DNA of 38,840 nucleotides, taken from assembly GCA_005223375.1 (NCBI GenBank), contig RXOD01003898.1:1-38840 (forward strand), in the 5' to 3' direction. Positions 31,801 to 38,057 of the stretch are shown here, piece after piece (positions within the stretch are counted from its first letter, which is position 1; each line of letters begins with the position of its first letter). The DNA comes from Amoebophrya sp. AT5.2. Its lineage: Eukaryota; Sar; Dinophyceae; Syndiniales; Amoebophryaceae. The notes below the pieces were generated by a model. It saw only the letters and a program-made list of their open reading frames with translations, searched no databases and had not been told where the DNA came from. The position numbers and the translations under genes are program-made.

Positions 31801-34692
31801 CTCTCCCGTGCGGATTTTGGAGATGCGTCGTGGGGGTCTTTTCCGATAAACGTGCTCGAGGCGCTGGCGCCGGTTCTACTTTTGCTGTTGTGGGGACCTG
31901 CTCTTTCACATTCGCGCCTGGTCTTGGTCTTGGACAACTCGACTGCCTTCTCTGTTTTGCGCAATTGCAGTGGAAACCGTGGCCACCTCTCCCTGGTGGC
32001 AGCTCTTTTCTGGTCTCTGTGTGCTCGTTTTGGGATCACGCCGTATCTGGAGCTTTTGCCTTCGCGGGAGAATATCGCCGACGCTACGACGCGAGAGGCG
32101 CTGTGGACTGCTTTGTGTGCTCATACATCCGTGGTCGAGACTCCGACGGAAGACCTTGGCGCGTCTGTGCGTGCCTTGCTGCTTCGGCTGGTGACTTACG
32201 TCGAGGCTCCAGGGGAGATTTTTGCTGATCCTCTGTTTACGGACTTCTTGGCGGTGGCTTGAGTGAGGTGGCGCTGTGATGTGGTTCTGTCTCTCTGGTT
32301 TCTAATTGAATTTGCACTAGCTGCTGCTGGGCTTCCCTCGATGAGCTTCTCATTATCCTCTTGGCTGCTGCTGCTGGAGCCTTTGTGTGGCTTTTCCTTT
32401 TCTAATTCGCATGATAATTAATGCCTACTTCTAATTCAATTGCTACGCTGCGAGGCCTTTCTGCTGCTGTTTCACTTGAGCTGTCCGCTCCTGGTTTCGT
32501 GTTCTTCTGAGGGCTGGCGCAGTTTCTCTGTAGAATTTTGGTTCGCTCCTGAGCCTCGTTGGTGGACTCGTGGGCCCCCGAATTCAACAGCGATTGCTGG
32601 ATTCTTCGGGGTGAGGCGTGGTCGCTCTCGGTGGTGCGAGTGGAGTCCTCCCAACGAGTTCTACTGAGGGCTTCACTGAATGTACTCCACCGTTGTCCAT
32701 CGGGCCGGTGGGGGAGGATGTGCTGTAATGATGTCGCATGGAGCTCTACGATCGAGCGAAACGAAATTTACATCCTGATAAACTCAAGGCTTGGACACCA
32801 TTTAAAGGAGTGCTTCCGATGCTTTGAGTCATGGTGATGTGGTTTTTGCGTGTGACGCTTTGAGATCACTCAAAGCAGTGCATACCTTTAGCAATTTCGG
32901 CAGCGGTGATACGATTTTATGTGTGACGCTTTGAAACCACTCAAACCTATGGATGCTTTAGGCGTTTTTGTGATGGTGATAGGGTTTTCGTGTGTGACGT
33001 AGTTTTCGTGATCCAGATGCTTTAAAGCAGCGGCTGCTTTAGGTGTTTTGGGTGGTGGTGATACGGTTTTTCACATGTGACGCTTTGAGACCGCTCAAAG
33101 TGCAGGATGATTATGGATGCATAGGTATTTTGGGTGCGGGTGGTGATACACTTTTTTGCGTGTGACGCTTCGCGATCCAGACACAGCAACCGGTTAAGGT
33201 AGCGGATGCTTTAGGTGTCTCTAGTGGTGGTGATATGGTTTTTTGCGTGTGATGTACTTTCACGATCCAAATGTCTTAAAGCAGTTGCTGTTTAAGGCGT
33301 TTCAGGTGGTAGTGATACGGGTTTTCACATGTGACGCTTTGAGTTCCAGTGAAAACTAACTACTTTAGGGGTTTTAGTGGTTGTGATACGCTTTTCGTGC
33401 GTGATGCTGTGAAATCACTCAAAGCAGCTGACGCTGTCGGAGTTTTGGGTGTTGGGTGTACGTGGTGCGGGTTTTGGCTTCTATCCCTTTGAGGCTGCAG
33501 CAGTGCATGTCTTCAGCGTTGTGCGTGGTTGTGATCCGGTTTGATGCAGGCGACGCTTGTAAATGAGTCCAAGAAACCCGCCACGGACTGAAAAAAATAA
33601 AAATAAAAATTAAAATTTTAAAATTTTAAATTTTTGCTGGTGCTCACAGCTTGCTTAGTAGATCAAAGCTGTGCCGGTACCTCGCCTCATATTCCACCTA
33701 TCCTCAGCATTCATCCCCCCCATTTAATCCGTTCATCTAACCACCAAACACCGCAGGCCCAACCACGGCACTTTGAATGGTATGTTCGAGATACCGAACT
33801 TTCGGCGGATGCCGTTCTGGAGCTACATCTGGACGCAAAACTTTGTGAATCGCCAGCACCTGTTCAACATCCACCACTCGGGGTATTTAGCGGTTTGCTT
33901 CTTCTTCTGGTACTGCGGCGTGCTGGACACCGCTCCGCTCGAGCGACGGGAGAAGTACAACATGAACAGCGCTAAGTTCCGCATGCAAACAGCTTACGCA
34001 AATCCAGGGAGCAGGCCAGCAGCGAAAATCGCACAAGAACAAGCGAAGGTAGTATGGCTCCTACAGTCCTTGGGTGCGCAAGTGGGTAGAGGCTCTGCTG
34101 CTGCGTTTTGCAGCCTGATGCGAAGGTAGGAGTTCTTTCAGAAGTGTACGATCACGATTTTTTTTTTGTGATGGACCATCTTTTTCAGACGGGGATGGGT
34201 TTTCATTCTCACCCCACGGCCCCCATCAGCTCCGGTACTTCTACCGGGGGAGCGACCACCCCTTCACGCTGAACGAAATCAAGGACTACTACTTCAAACT
34301 CCGCGAAAACTACCTCATCCAGGAGTACTGCTGTTTCGCTTTACTATATGTTTATGCTCGACCTCTCTGTTCTTTTCTTTGTTTTGTTTCTATCGGTGTA
34401 TTAGGATTAGCGTCGTGTTTCTCGAAGAACTACTAGAACGCTGCTCGTTCGGGAGGCTACGGTTTGGACCGGGTAGTGCCGCCGATATACTACAGCTACC
34501 ACTGGAGCCGCGGTTCAAACGAACCCCAGCGAACCCAATCTTCACACGACACACAGGTATCCTGGTGTGCAGTATCCGTTCGTGTACAGGCACATGATGC
34601 CTGCAGAAGTCGACGATCCGCTCAAGGTCGACTTGTACCCGCTCCCTCAAGCGCAGGCCCACTTTCATGAACACGGCGACGGACACCACTAA
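25875..34692 (+). CDS. Probable mitochondrial membrane protein, four exons; intron 1 hosts a retrotransposon
   Basis: Exon 1 25875-25951 encodes MALFRTIARREIARLSRN, Arg-rich and amphipathic, like a mitochondrial targeting peptide. It ends in phase 2 at GG|GTATCT. The next exon, 33757 to about 34085, starts in the matching phase after CCGCAG, giving EEIIG then PNHGTLNGMFEIPNF. Intron 1 is therefore about 7.8 kb and contains the retrotransposon described separately. Exon 2 includes a membrane segment (SGYLAVCFFFWYCGVL) after HLFNIHH. Exon 3 34189-34324 (GDGFSFSPHGPHQLRYFYRG) and exon 4 34557-34692 (YPGVQYPFVYRHMMPAE, ending in HEHGDGHH) are joined by a phase 2 intron with donor GTACTG. Total about 225 aa. 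The donor of intron 2 is ambiguous (34074 or 34086). A respiratory-chain or ATP synthase accessory role would fit such a small one-span protein, but I do not recognise the family. Confidence 0.7.
26043..26058. repeat. Left 16-bp A/T direct repeat flanking the retrotransposon
   Basis: TAAAAATTAAAATTTT, identical to 33604-33619. It may be a target duplication, a split direct repeat of the element, or coincidental A/T-rich intron sequence. Confidence 0.6.
26059..26672 (+). other. 5' untranslated region of the retrotransposon
   Basis: About 0.6 kb before the recombinase ATG. It begins with a short hairpin (26074-26093, arms CTCTCC and GGAGAG with an extra pairing CC/GG inside). A minus-strand frame (26063-26551) is open but lacks any recognisable domain. 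It probably holds the element's promoter and recombination site, though neither can be pinpointed. Confidence 0.45.
26673..27617 (+). CDS. Tyrosine recombinase of the retrotransposon
   Basis: 314 aa from the first ATG (MGRLGVREIRF); the frame is open upstream to 26619. An N-terminal helical, core-binding-like part (about residues 30-115) precedes a catalytic domain with the family signature: Arg151 in SLGLRGDTLV (box I), a Lys in DVRKDK (residues 185-190), HGPR at 243-246 (box II HxxR), GWS at 278-280 in the place of the second His/Trp, and Tyr291 in SFFRYGQD (nucleophile). These enzymes cut and join DNA through a 3'-phosphotyrosine link and would integrate the circular cDNA. Between the Lys strand and HxxR lies a Cys cluster, CSC-x6-CALC (residues 201-213), that could bind zinc. 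Gene position is unusual: it is first in the element, whereas DIRS and Ngaro elements carry the recombinase last. Confidence 0.82.
   Translation: MGRLGVREIRFSGPRPEILLGPGGGGPSTSHLRAWQSFKKTRGVGLDGEITIADFRTFAAFLLAVETPRGTGFASTAQYVDSAVAHEAEQGRIRSVLFQRQLASLKRSIVRHLRNEQKIPAQAPPIFVSALQQLTRRQQVTILIACSLGLRGDTLVAVERSHVHIYLAKQVKRGADAVVRKVAIDVRKDKSCMLRRVEVRCSCGSGAARCALCEISLEEWILAFPVSMQELVATCRAAGSGLHGPRRTCALGSMRVYDLAETESARGEILREVNRRQGWSDDARAPSFFRYGQDVATFLGQELLTVWLPSGAGL
27618..28000 (+). other. Spacer between recombinase and Gag-like frames
   Basis: About 0.38 kb, T/G-rich, without an open frame worth calling. It could carry an internal start for the second mRNA or a splice acceptor. Nothing specific is visible. 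Confidence 0.35.
28001..29182 (+). CDS. Gag-like protein of the retrotransposon with CCCH zinc finger
   Basis: 393 aa from ATG 28001 (MAPKVMKKAPAVG). The N-terminus is a Lys/Ala-rich basic tail of about 40 residues (repeated KAKAK), followed by an acidic stretch (DSEMDEEDEAF) and a helical middle region that could form a capsid-like fold, then a Pro/Gly linker. Near the C-terminus is one zinc finger of the form C-x8-C-x5-C-x3-H (CFDHISAKGCIRGRSCRFSH, about residues 350-369), a CCCH type usually associated with RNA binding, replacing the CCHC knuckle of most Gag proteins. It lies between recombinase and polymerase, so a nucleocapsid role is the natural inference. No protease motif was found. 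Confidence 0.7.
   Translation: MAPKVMKKAPAVGAKAKAKAKGKPRAQAKGGAAKAKKLVLHGGADFGSDSEMDEEDEAFSAAVLAEQRGLGKMGPDPGGRKKLNVGGRVGGEEGDTDMTREYLLALENRSSPLDALASSMVPAGCIARKLLQHNGIAELFLLPGLELKTLKGIAALNAGERAMVKLVLQAAPKFLKGVDTKLFGQYFGDSFNKEAVATLRSTLEGGQPVEDLSTFYGSVGGSQPSLAGRSIQVVQNFTKALRFSGVLSEAEYHDMIALGASRKLEPSTYRDMLNTETRAGFAGLGGRLVLRCTVLPVPVSLKPVKGDPPARPGGTPGGKGGAVQRALPKVWDTVASGWVTASAELLGGVCFDHISAKGCIRGRSCRFSHSLPSRFLLQEPGQKDSDSGKETAK
29183..29853 (+). other. Spacer between Gag-like and polymerase frames, G/T-rich
   Basis: About 0.67 kb with marked G+T richness on the + strand. Two overlapping short frames (29230-29565, 29393-29704) have no recognisable domain. The stretch just before ORF3 is T-rich (TTGCTATAATTGCTC...TTTCTTACTATTTC), resembling a polypyrimidine/acceptor or promoter-like context. 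Confidence 0.35.
29854..32262 (+). CDS. Reverse transcriptase-RNase H polyprotein of the retrotransposon
   Basis: 802 aa from ATG 29854 (MNMVSSALAAGG); the frame opens at 29839 with a non-ATG codon. An approximately 300-aa N-terminal region precedes the polymerase. The reverse transcriptase is recognised by VYIDDM-type catalytic residues (YIDD at 458-461), the preceding FQGLTLLFGNLHSVTEW strand-helix, and FPWKLKKVRSGVRDFTVLGL after it, as in DIRS-like enzymes. RNase H follows: SYTDASWKRGAGWLGG (first catalytic Asp near 623), NVLEALAP (Glu), LVLVLDNSTAFSVL (Asp) and LPSRENIADATTRE (last Asp). It would copy the element RNA into DNA and degrade the template. No integrase follows. The frame is uninterrupted with all catalytic residues present, so it could be functional. 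Confidence 0.92.
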   Translation: MNMVSSALAAGGSPAVLRNENTVPARDPEAKVADFLRRVEADRGRFLTPAGGEEELWSGPRMVCPHNESCLREIGRLGVAGLEKRIQQGVLWLSRVRRSPGTAALTTATQAAVWEPTRRITEKFCFGTLKTVGEVSQYSGFGEVWRVLTAGGNSVGRTAAPSFWPSKAGGNKRGRGVDAGLDLSEEISSAENLTRLRSRRSSWMPPEDVRYCWESSLLERDGGWLRGPFTLDEAAALGAEILLTRFAHHETEKIRLCDNGIPLNVVSAMATGIPLPSVSHALALSASWAEMFRERPLTDAHGPRAPCTCFWRDVRSFSGRQDEARDPLNCEKYTFAAFPGDAHDLSPPDLGAQVDAILGHLPDFGPDPDTGSWSEEESLVQWIVDVANAYKNVAISPEGARTNWIAVFDPTDPTPQYKAFQGLTLLFGNLHSVTEWIIIGQFLAFAVRWLFGLPLVIYIDDMTGPIFGCLRRLALRAIVFMLETFGFPWKLKKVRSGVRDFTVLGLDFNTLERRPCMRLSAARAEALASSLRSVLESGTLSPAAASKLSGKFLFPFSLAVGRRINGLLKPLFRRAAMTDRRATALPLSALTRSTLEFMADAVPLLPPVCYRHLSLPVVLSYTDASWKRGAGWLGGIRVRDSSLEAFRLRLSRADFGDASWGSFPINVLEALAPVLLLLLWGPALSHSRLVLVLDNSTAFSVLRNCSGNRGHLSLVAALFWSLCARFGITPYLELLPSRENIADATTREALWTALCAHTSVVETPTEDLGASVRALLLRLVTYVEAPGEIFADPLFTDFLAVA
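32263..32850 (+). other. Non-coding 3' region of the retrotransposon before the repeat array
   Basis: About 0.6 kb, G/T-rich, rich in CTGCTG and TTCT segments, and without a supportable frame. It leads into the hairpin repeat array. Confidence 0.4.
32851..33560 (+). repeat. Degenerate tandem array of hairpin-bearing 70-100 bp repeats
   Basis: About nine diverged copies of a unit containing GTGTGACGCTTTGAG, then a CTCAAAGC arm, then GATGCTTTAGG-TGTTTT-GGTGGTGATA-GGTTTT. Copies of the GTGTGACG-type anchor occur near 32851, 32921, 32992, 33075, 33151, 33247, 33328, 33399 and 33547, so spacing is about 70-100 bp with one larger gap. The inverted repeat GCTTTGAG-nnnn-CTCAAAGC is perfect or nearly so at 32857-32876, 32928-32947 and 33082-33101, and partly kept at about 33406-33425. 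In another copy it is replaced by the palindrome GCTTTAAAGC (33019-33028). The array sits at the 3' end of the retrotransposon. Confidence 0.8.
33604..33619. repeat. Right 16-bp A/T direct repeat flanking the retrotransposon
   Basis: TAAAAATTAAAATTTT, identical to 26043-26058, embedded in an A/T tract (33591-33635) that continues with AAAATTTTAAATTTTT before ordinary intron sequence resumes. Confidence 0.6.
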
Positions 34693-35665
34693 CAAGAACG
34701 CTACCGTTCTTGTAACGACGCCTTCTCACGACCTCTGAGGACCGAAGTTAGTACGTACAACAAGGCTCCATATGCTTCTCACTTCTGACCGAGGTGGTGA
34801 AAAAAGTTCTTGCTCCTCCACCATGAGCATCCTGCATCGGCATCTCAATCTCTCTCATATTGACCACGACGTGGACTGGTGTTTGACAGACTAATATTGG
34901 GTGGCTGGTGGTGGATACGAACCTCCAGATCGCGGTTCTTCCGCGAACCTGGAGAACGGCTCTCGCGCGCCGGGGGCTCAGTGGTTGTGGGTGCGAAGCA
35001 GGCCCGCGAAAACGGAAAGCAGGCGACCATTTCTACGCAGCGAGGGCCAACACGAATCTGGCGCACGCTGCAGCTCAGCACTTGCCAGTGCCAGCTGGTG
35101 GTGGGCGGCTCCCGTTTCGTTGAAGCCACAACTCTTCACGACGAGTCCGCGCGAGAAGGTGTGCCATTCGTAGTCCTGGCCCCACCTTGTAAACGCTCCT
35201 GCTACGGCGCTGGCACACGCAGAATTTTCGTGCTCAACCTGCGTTACTACCTTGCGGCAAGTGGTGCACTAGCAAGTAGTGTGCGATCATGATAGTGTCA
35301 AACTACATCTACACGGCGCTTCCGAGCTGTGAAGCCAACTCGCGAGAAGGTACGTGACTTCCGGGGACGACGATCCCCTATACCTAACCAGCGACTCAGT
35401 GTCAGTACGTGAATGTGTTTCGTCAAAGAGGGGTGAGTAGCTTCGTCTAGAAGAGAGTATCGTACTCGCGATGCAAAGTCGTGTGCAGCTCTTGAGAGCA
35501 AATGAGTGGGAGGGGATCTTCCCAGTATCAGCTTCAGGGTCGTGGTCGTTGTACTCAGTGATCGCAGCACGACGTTTATACTTCTTCTGATACTTATTCT
35601 TTTGCTGGTTGCTCCTACATCGAATTTAGAGAAAGGTGGATACGGATTGATAGGCATCTTCCAAG
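34693..35665. other. Intergenic region; ambiguous open frames
   Basis: About 1 kb. Three overlapping + frames between 34879 and 35292 are open, as expected in GC-rich DNA. None has a clear ATG, domain or matching splice partner. A possible small exon starts at the ATG 35288 (MIVSNYIYTALP) and ends at AAG|GTACGT near 35350, but no continuation was found. Confidence 0.35.
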
Positions 35666-36561
35666 ATGGCGGGCGGCCAGGCGAGTGATGTGGAAAGCAT
35701 CCTCAAGGCCTACCAGACTGAGTATACAATTTCAATTTTCATCCTTGCCGCTCACTGTTTCAATCAATGATCTTGATGAAGCTGAGCTTGACATAGGAAA
35801 CCACAGCGTGGTGATAATCATCTACTTGATGTGCTACTTCTGCTGCAGAACTTTGAAAGTCACCAATCAATTGCAACTTACGCACTCCACTCCTTCTCGT
35901 ACCACTTCCAGGTACCCAACGGTTATCGGCTACGTGCTGATGAACAGCGATGGGATACCATGCAAGTGGGACGCCGAACATGTCACCTACGACAGAGCAG
36001 TCATGTATTTCTTGGTTGTATCATGTTGGCAAATTTATTGCTATTGCGTCGATTTGATACGCCATAGCCTCCTAGTTGACGTAGTCCGATCGATGCCGAA
36101 AAACAATATGAATGTCTATGATTGTGAATACGTCGCACCGAACACAACCAACAGGATAAGCGCTCTGATGATGGACTACGTCCAGAACTGCAAGAGGAGT
36201 CTGCGCGAGCTCATTCCCGGCCCAGAATCAGAGCTCCAGAACGTCCGCCTCCGAACGAGCGACGGCGTCGAGCTCGTCGCAATATCCACAAACGAGTACT
36301 ACAAGTTCTTGACTTCATCTTTTGTTTCGACACAAAGCAGAAGCAGAACGGAGATCTGTATCAGCGTGTTCAGCCTGAGCCTCATGTCGTTGGTTATATT
36401 TTTTATTGTTCTTCCAAAAATCGAAATCCAATTCCAATTCCAAAAGTAAGAAAACTTAAAGGTACACTCTGGTGACGATGCAGAACTGTACCGGAAAACC
36501 ATGGGACTTCGGGGAGGAGGTCGGTGGTGCCGGCGGCGGCGGCGGCGAGGGTGGGTCGTAA
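35666..36561 (+). CDS. Dynein light chain, roadblock/LC7 type, four exons
   Basis: Exons 35666-35721, 35912-36004, 36155-36295 and 36462-36561 join in phase 2 throughout and give 129 aa. Roadblock/LC7 light chains are homodimeric subunits of cytoplasmic, axonemal and intraflagellar-transport dyneins. The family pattern is clear: SILKAYQTE leads into YPTVIGYVLMNSDGIPCKW (equivalent to ..GIVVTNADGIPIRT), then ISALMMDYVQNCKRSLREL, LQNVRLRTSDGVELVAISTN and EYTLVTMQNC (equivalent to EYLLIVIQNP). Donors are GTATAC, GTATTT and GTACTA. A long frame that reads through introns 2 and 3 is an accident and would break the last strand. The C-terminus is an unusual Gly/Glu run (about eight Gly) after PWDFGEEVGG, beyond the usual end. 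Confidence 0.9.
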
Positions 36562-37307
36562 ACGAATACGAAACGCGAGTTTACTAACTCATGTCATTGA
36601 GGAATCGACAGAGTAGTACCTACTCACAACTTTCGTGGGGTCGACGTCCTCAGGATCGACTGGTTCGAGACGAAGTACAACCGTTACTACAGTTACCGTT
36701 AATACCAATACGCAAAGCTTGACTCTGAAGATGAAAGTCCTGTGGCAATGTTGCTTGAGTTCTACTGCGCTGGTTAAAAATATGTACATGTACGTGAAGA
36801 TTGATACGGCTGAAGATGCGATTGTCGCACCGAGCATCGCGAAGGCGAACAAGAGGTCGTGCGCCCAAAGCACGAAACGCAGGTCGAATTGAGACGGGTG
36901 AGACGCCGCGCTGGCTTCGGGGGGAGAAGGCTCAAATTAGTACCTGACGTCGGGTTCTCGCACCTGCACCTCGTCGGGCGCATGTCGATGTCGTACTATT
37001 GCGGGTGCGAGAGGGGCGTGAGTGATGAAGGGAGGGATCTGAGAGCATCGTTGTCAATCTGGGACACACACTAAGTTCTATTGGCTGCTGCAGGGGGGCT
37101 CTTCGGTGTCTGAACAGCAACGGTAGAGAGACAGACTCGACGTTTCCACATCGGTGTACTCGAATCCCACGGATGTTGTCGATGCGTCGAGGAGAGCTTT
37201 CTTTCGTCCCGCTGGCCTCTATCCATCGAAGTTGTAACGAAATTTTACAGTACGTCTCATCCAGATCCACACATCTTGTTTAGAAGCGGATTGAAAAAGG
37301 ATCGAGT
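36562..37307. other. Intergenic region; doubtful minus-strand membrane-like frame
   Basis: About 0.75 kb. A minus-strand frame (36589-36873) reads hydrophobic residues such as FVLWAHDLLFAFAML and SIFTYMYIFL, with possible splice signals near 36805. It is short, mirrors an open + frame and would be the only minus-strand gene in the window. It is not called as a gene. Confidence 0.35.
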
Positions 37308-38057
37308 ATGGCTGAAAAAATGGACCAGCGGGCCCAGTACCAGCTGGAGTCTGTACAGGAGGCGGAGGAGTACTTCTTGTTTGCTTTTTCTCTTGTTTCA
37401 TGCATCAACGGAATCTGATCAATCAGCCTGGCAGTGAATCAATTGCTCGCTACCACACCAGGTACCTGAAGAAGCACAGAATAAACGAGCTCTTCAACGA
37501 TCTGTGCGCCGCGGTCTGCTACAAGAAGCCAGAAAACGTATTCAATTGTGCGGCAAGGAGAACTCTATCAAACTAAGTTTAGTTGTTGTACGTCGTGGCT
37601 GCTTCTGGTTCTGGTTCTGTTCGGTGAGTAGATCATTCGTGCCACACGACCCCGACCCCCGTTCTTTTACTTTTAGTTTTACCATGAAGATGAAAGAAAC
37701 TAATACAGGTAAAAGGCTTTTTGGTGGAGGAGCTGAAGAAGCGGCAGACGGCGGCATCGCTGCTGTTCGACGACAGTGAGATCGAAGCCGTTTTCAGGAT
37801 GGCTGACCTGATGCAGACGGGAACCATCTCTGCGAGTCAGTGCAGACAAGCGCTATGCTCGATCGTACTTCTTTTTTTGGGTTTGTTGGATGACTACTAA
37901 CTTTATGTTTGTAAACATCGTGTCAGTCCACCTTCCACGCTGACCTTCACAGGTAAACACGGAATCGCAGTACGAGATGGCGCAAAAGCTGGAGTTCAGC
38001 GACGAGCGGGTCGACCTTGCCACCTTTAAATCCAAGGTCAAGCAACTCTTTGCATGA
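37308..38057 (+). CDS. EFCAB10: EFCAB10-like protein (RIIa-type docking domain plus EF-hand-like part), four exons
   Basis: Exons 37308-37369, 37462-37537, 37709-37864 and 37953-38057 give 132 aa, matching the small size of EFCAB10. Residues 20-55 (EYLKKHRINELFNDLCAAV, CYKKPEN, then VKGFLVEELKKRQ) fit the RIIa dimerisation/docking pattern (YLEKH.I.ELF..L.A.L.Y.KPEDP..FL...L), typical of ciliary adaptor proteins. The following FDDSEIEAVFRMADLM, then QTGTISASQCRQAL, is a degenerate EF-hand pair segment (D-x3-G-T-I). Donors are GTACTT, GTATTC and GTACTT, each with an acceptor followed by GTA. The known family is associated with cilia and flagella, fitting the neighbouring dynein light chains and CFAP119-like gene. 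Calcium binding is doubtful because the loop lacks several acidic positions. Confidence 0.78.

Larger units (their letters stand above)
26043..33619 (+). mobile_element. Tyrosine-recombinase (DIRS-like) retrotransposon, apparently intact, nested in an intron
   Basis: About 7.6 kb bounded by identical 16-bp A/T-rich blocks. It encodes, in order, a tyrosine recombinase (26673-27617), a Gag-like CCCH protein (28001-29182) and reverse transcriptase-RNase H (29854-32262), all on + and all uninterrupted. Tyrosine-recombinase retrotransposons replicate by reverse transcription and integrate a circular intermediate with the recombinase in place of an integrase. No protease, integrase or methyltransferase was seen. 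The 3' 1.36 kb is non-coding, G/T-rich and ends in a hairpin-bearing repeat array. A small hairpin (26074-26093) lies just inside the left block. The element sits wholly within intron 1 of the 25875-34692 gene, in sense orientation. Boundaries are inferred from the A/T blocks and could be off by tens of bases. Intact frames suggest a recent insertion. Confidence 0.82.

Noticed and set aside
34393..34556. Open frames between the last two exons of the 25875-34692 gene
   Set aside because: The direct join from GA|GTACTG to CACAG|GTATCC gives a smooth protein (LIQEYPGVQYPF), so this stretch is best read as intron.
35831..35911. Segment NFESHQSIATYALHSF upstream of the LC7 second exon
   Set aside because: Including it breaks the frame with exon 1. 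Skipping it gives the expected AYQTE-YPTVIGYV roadblock sequence.
35685..36449. Continuous 254-aa frame over the LC7 gene
   Set aside because: It reads through two introns, and its C-terminus loses the conserved EYTLVTMQN strand that the spliced model restores.
36589..36900. Minus-strand hydrophobic frame, possibly a membrane protein
   Set aside because: Short, without clear start or domain, mirrors an open + frame, and would be the only minus-strand gene among a dozen + genes.
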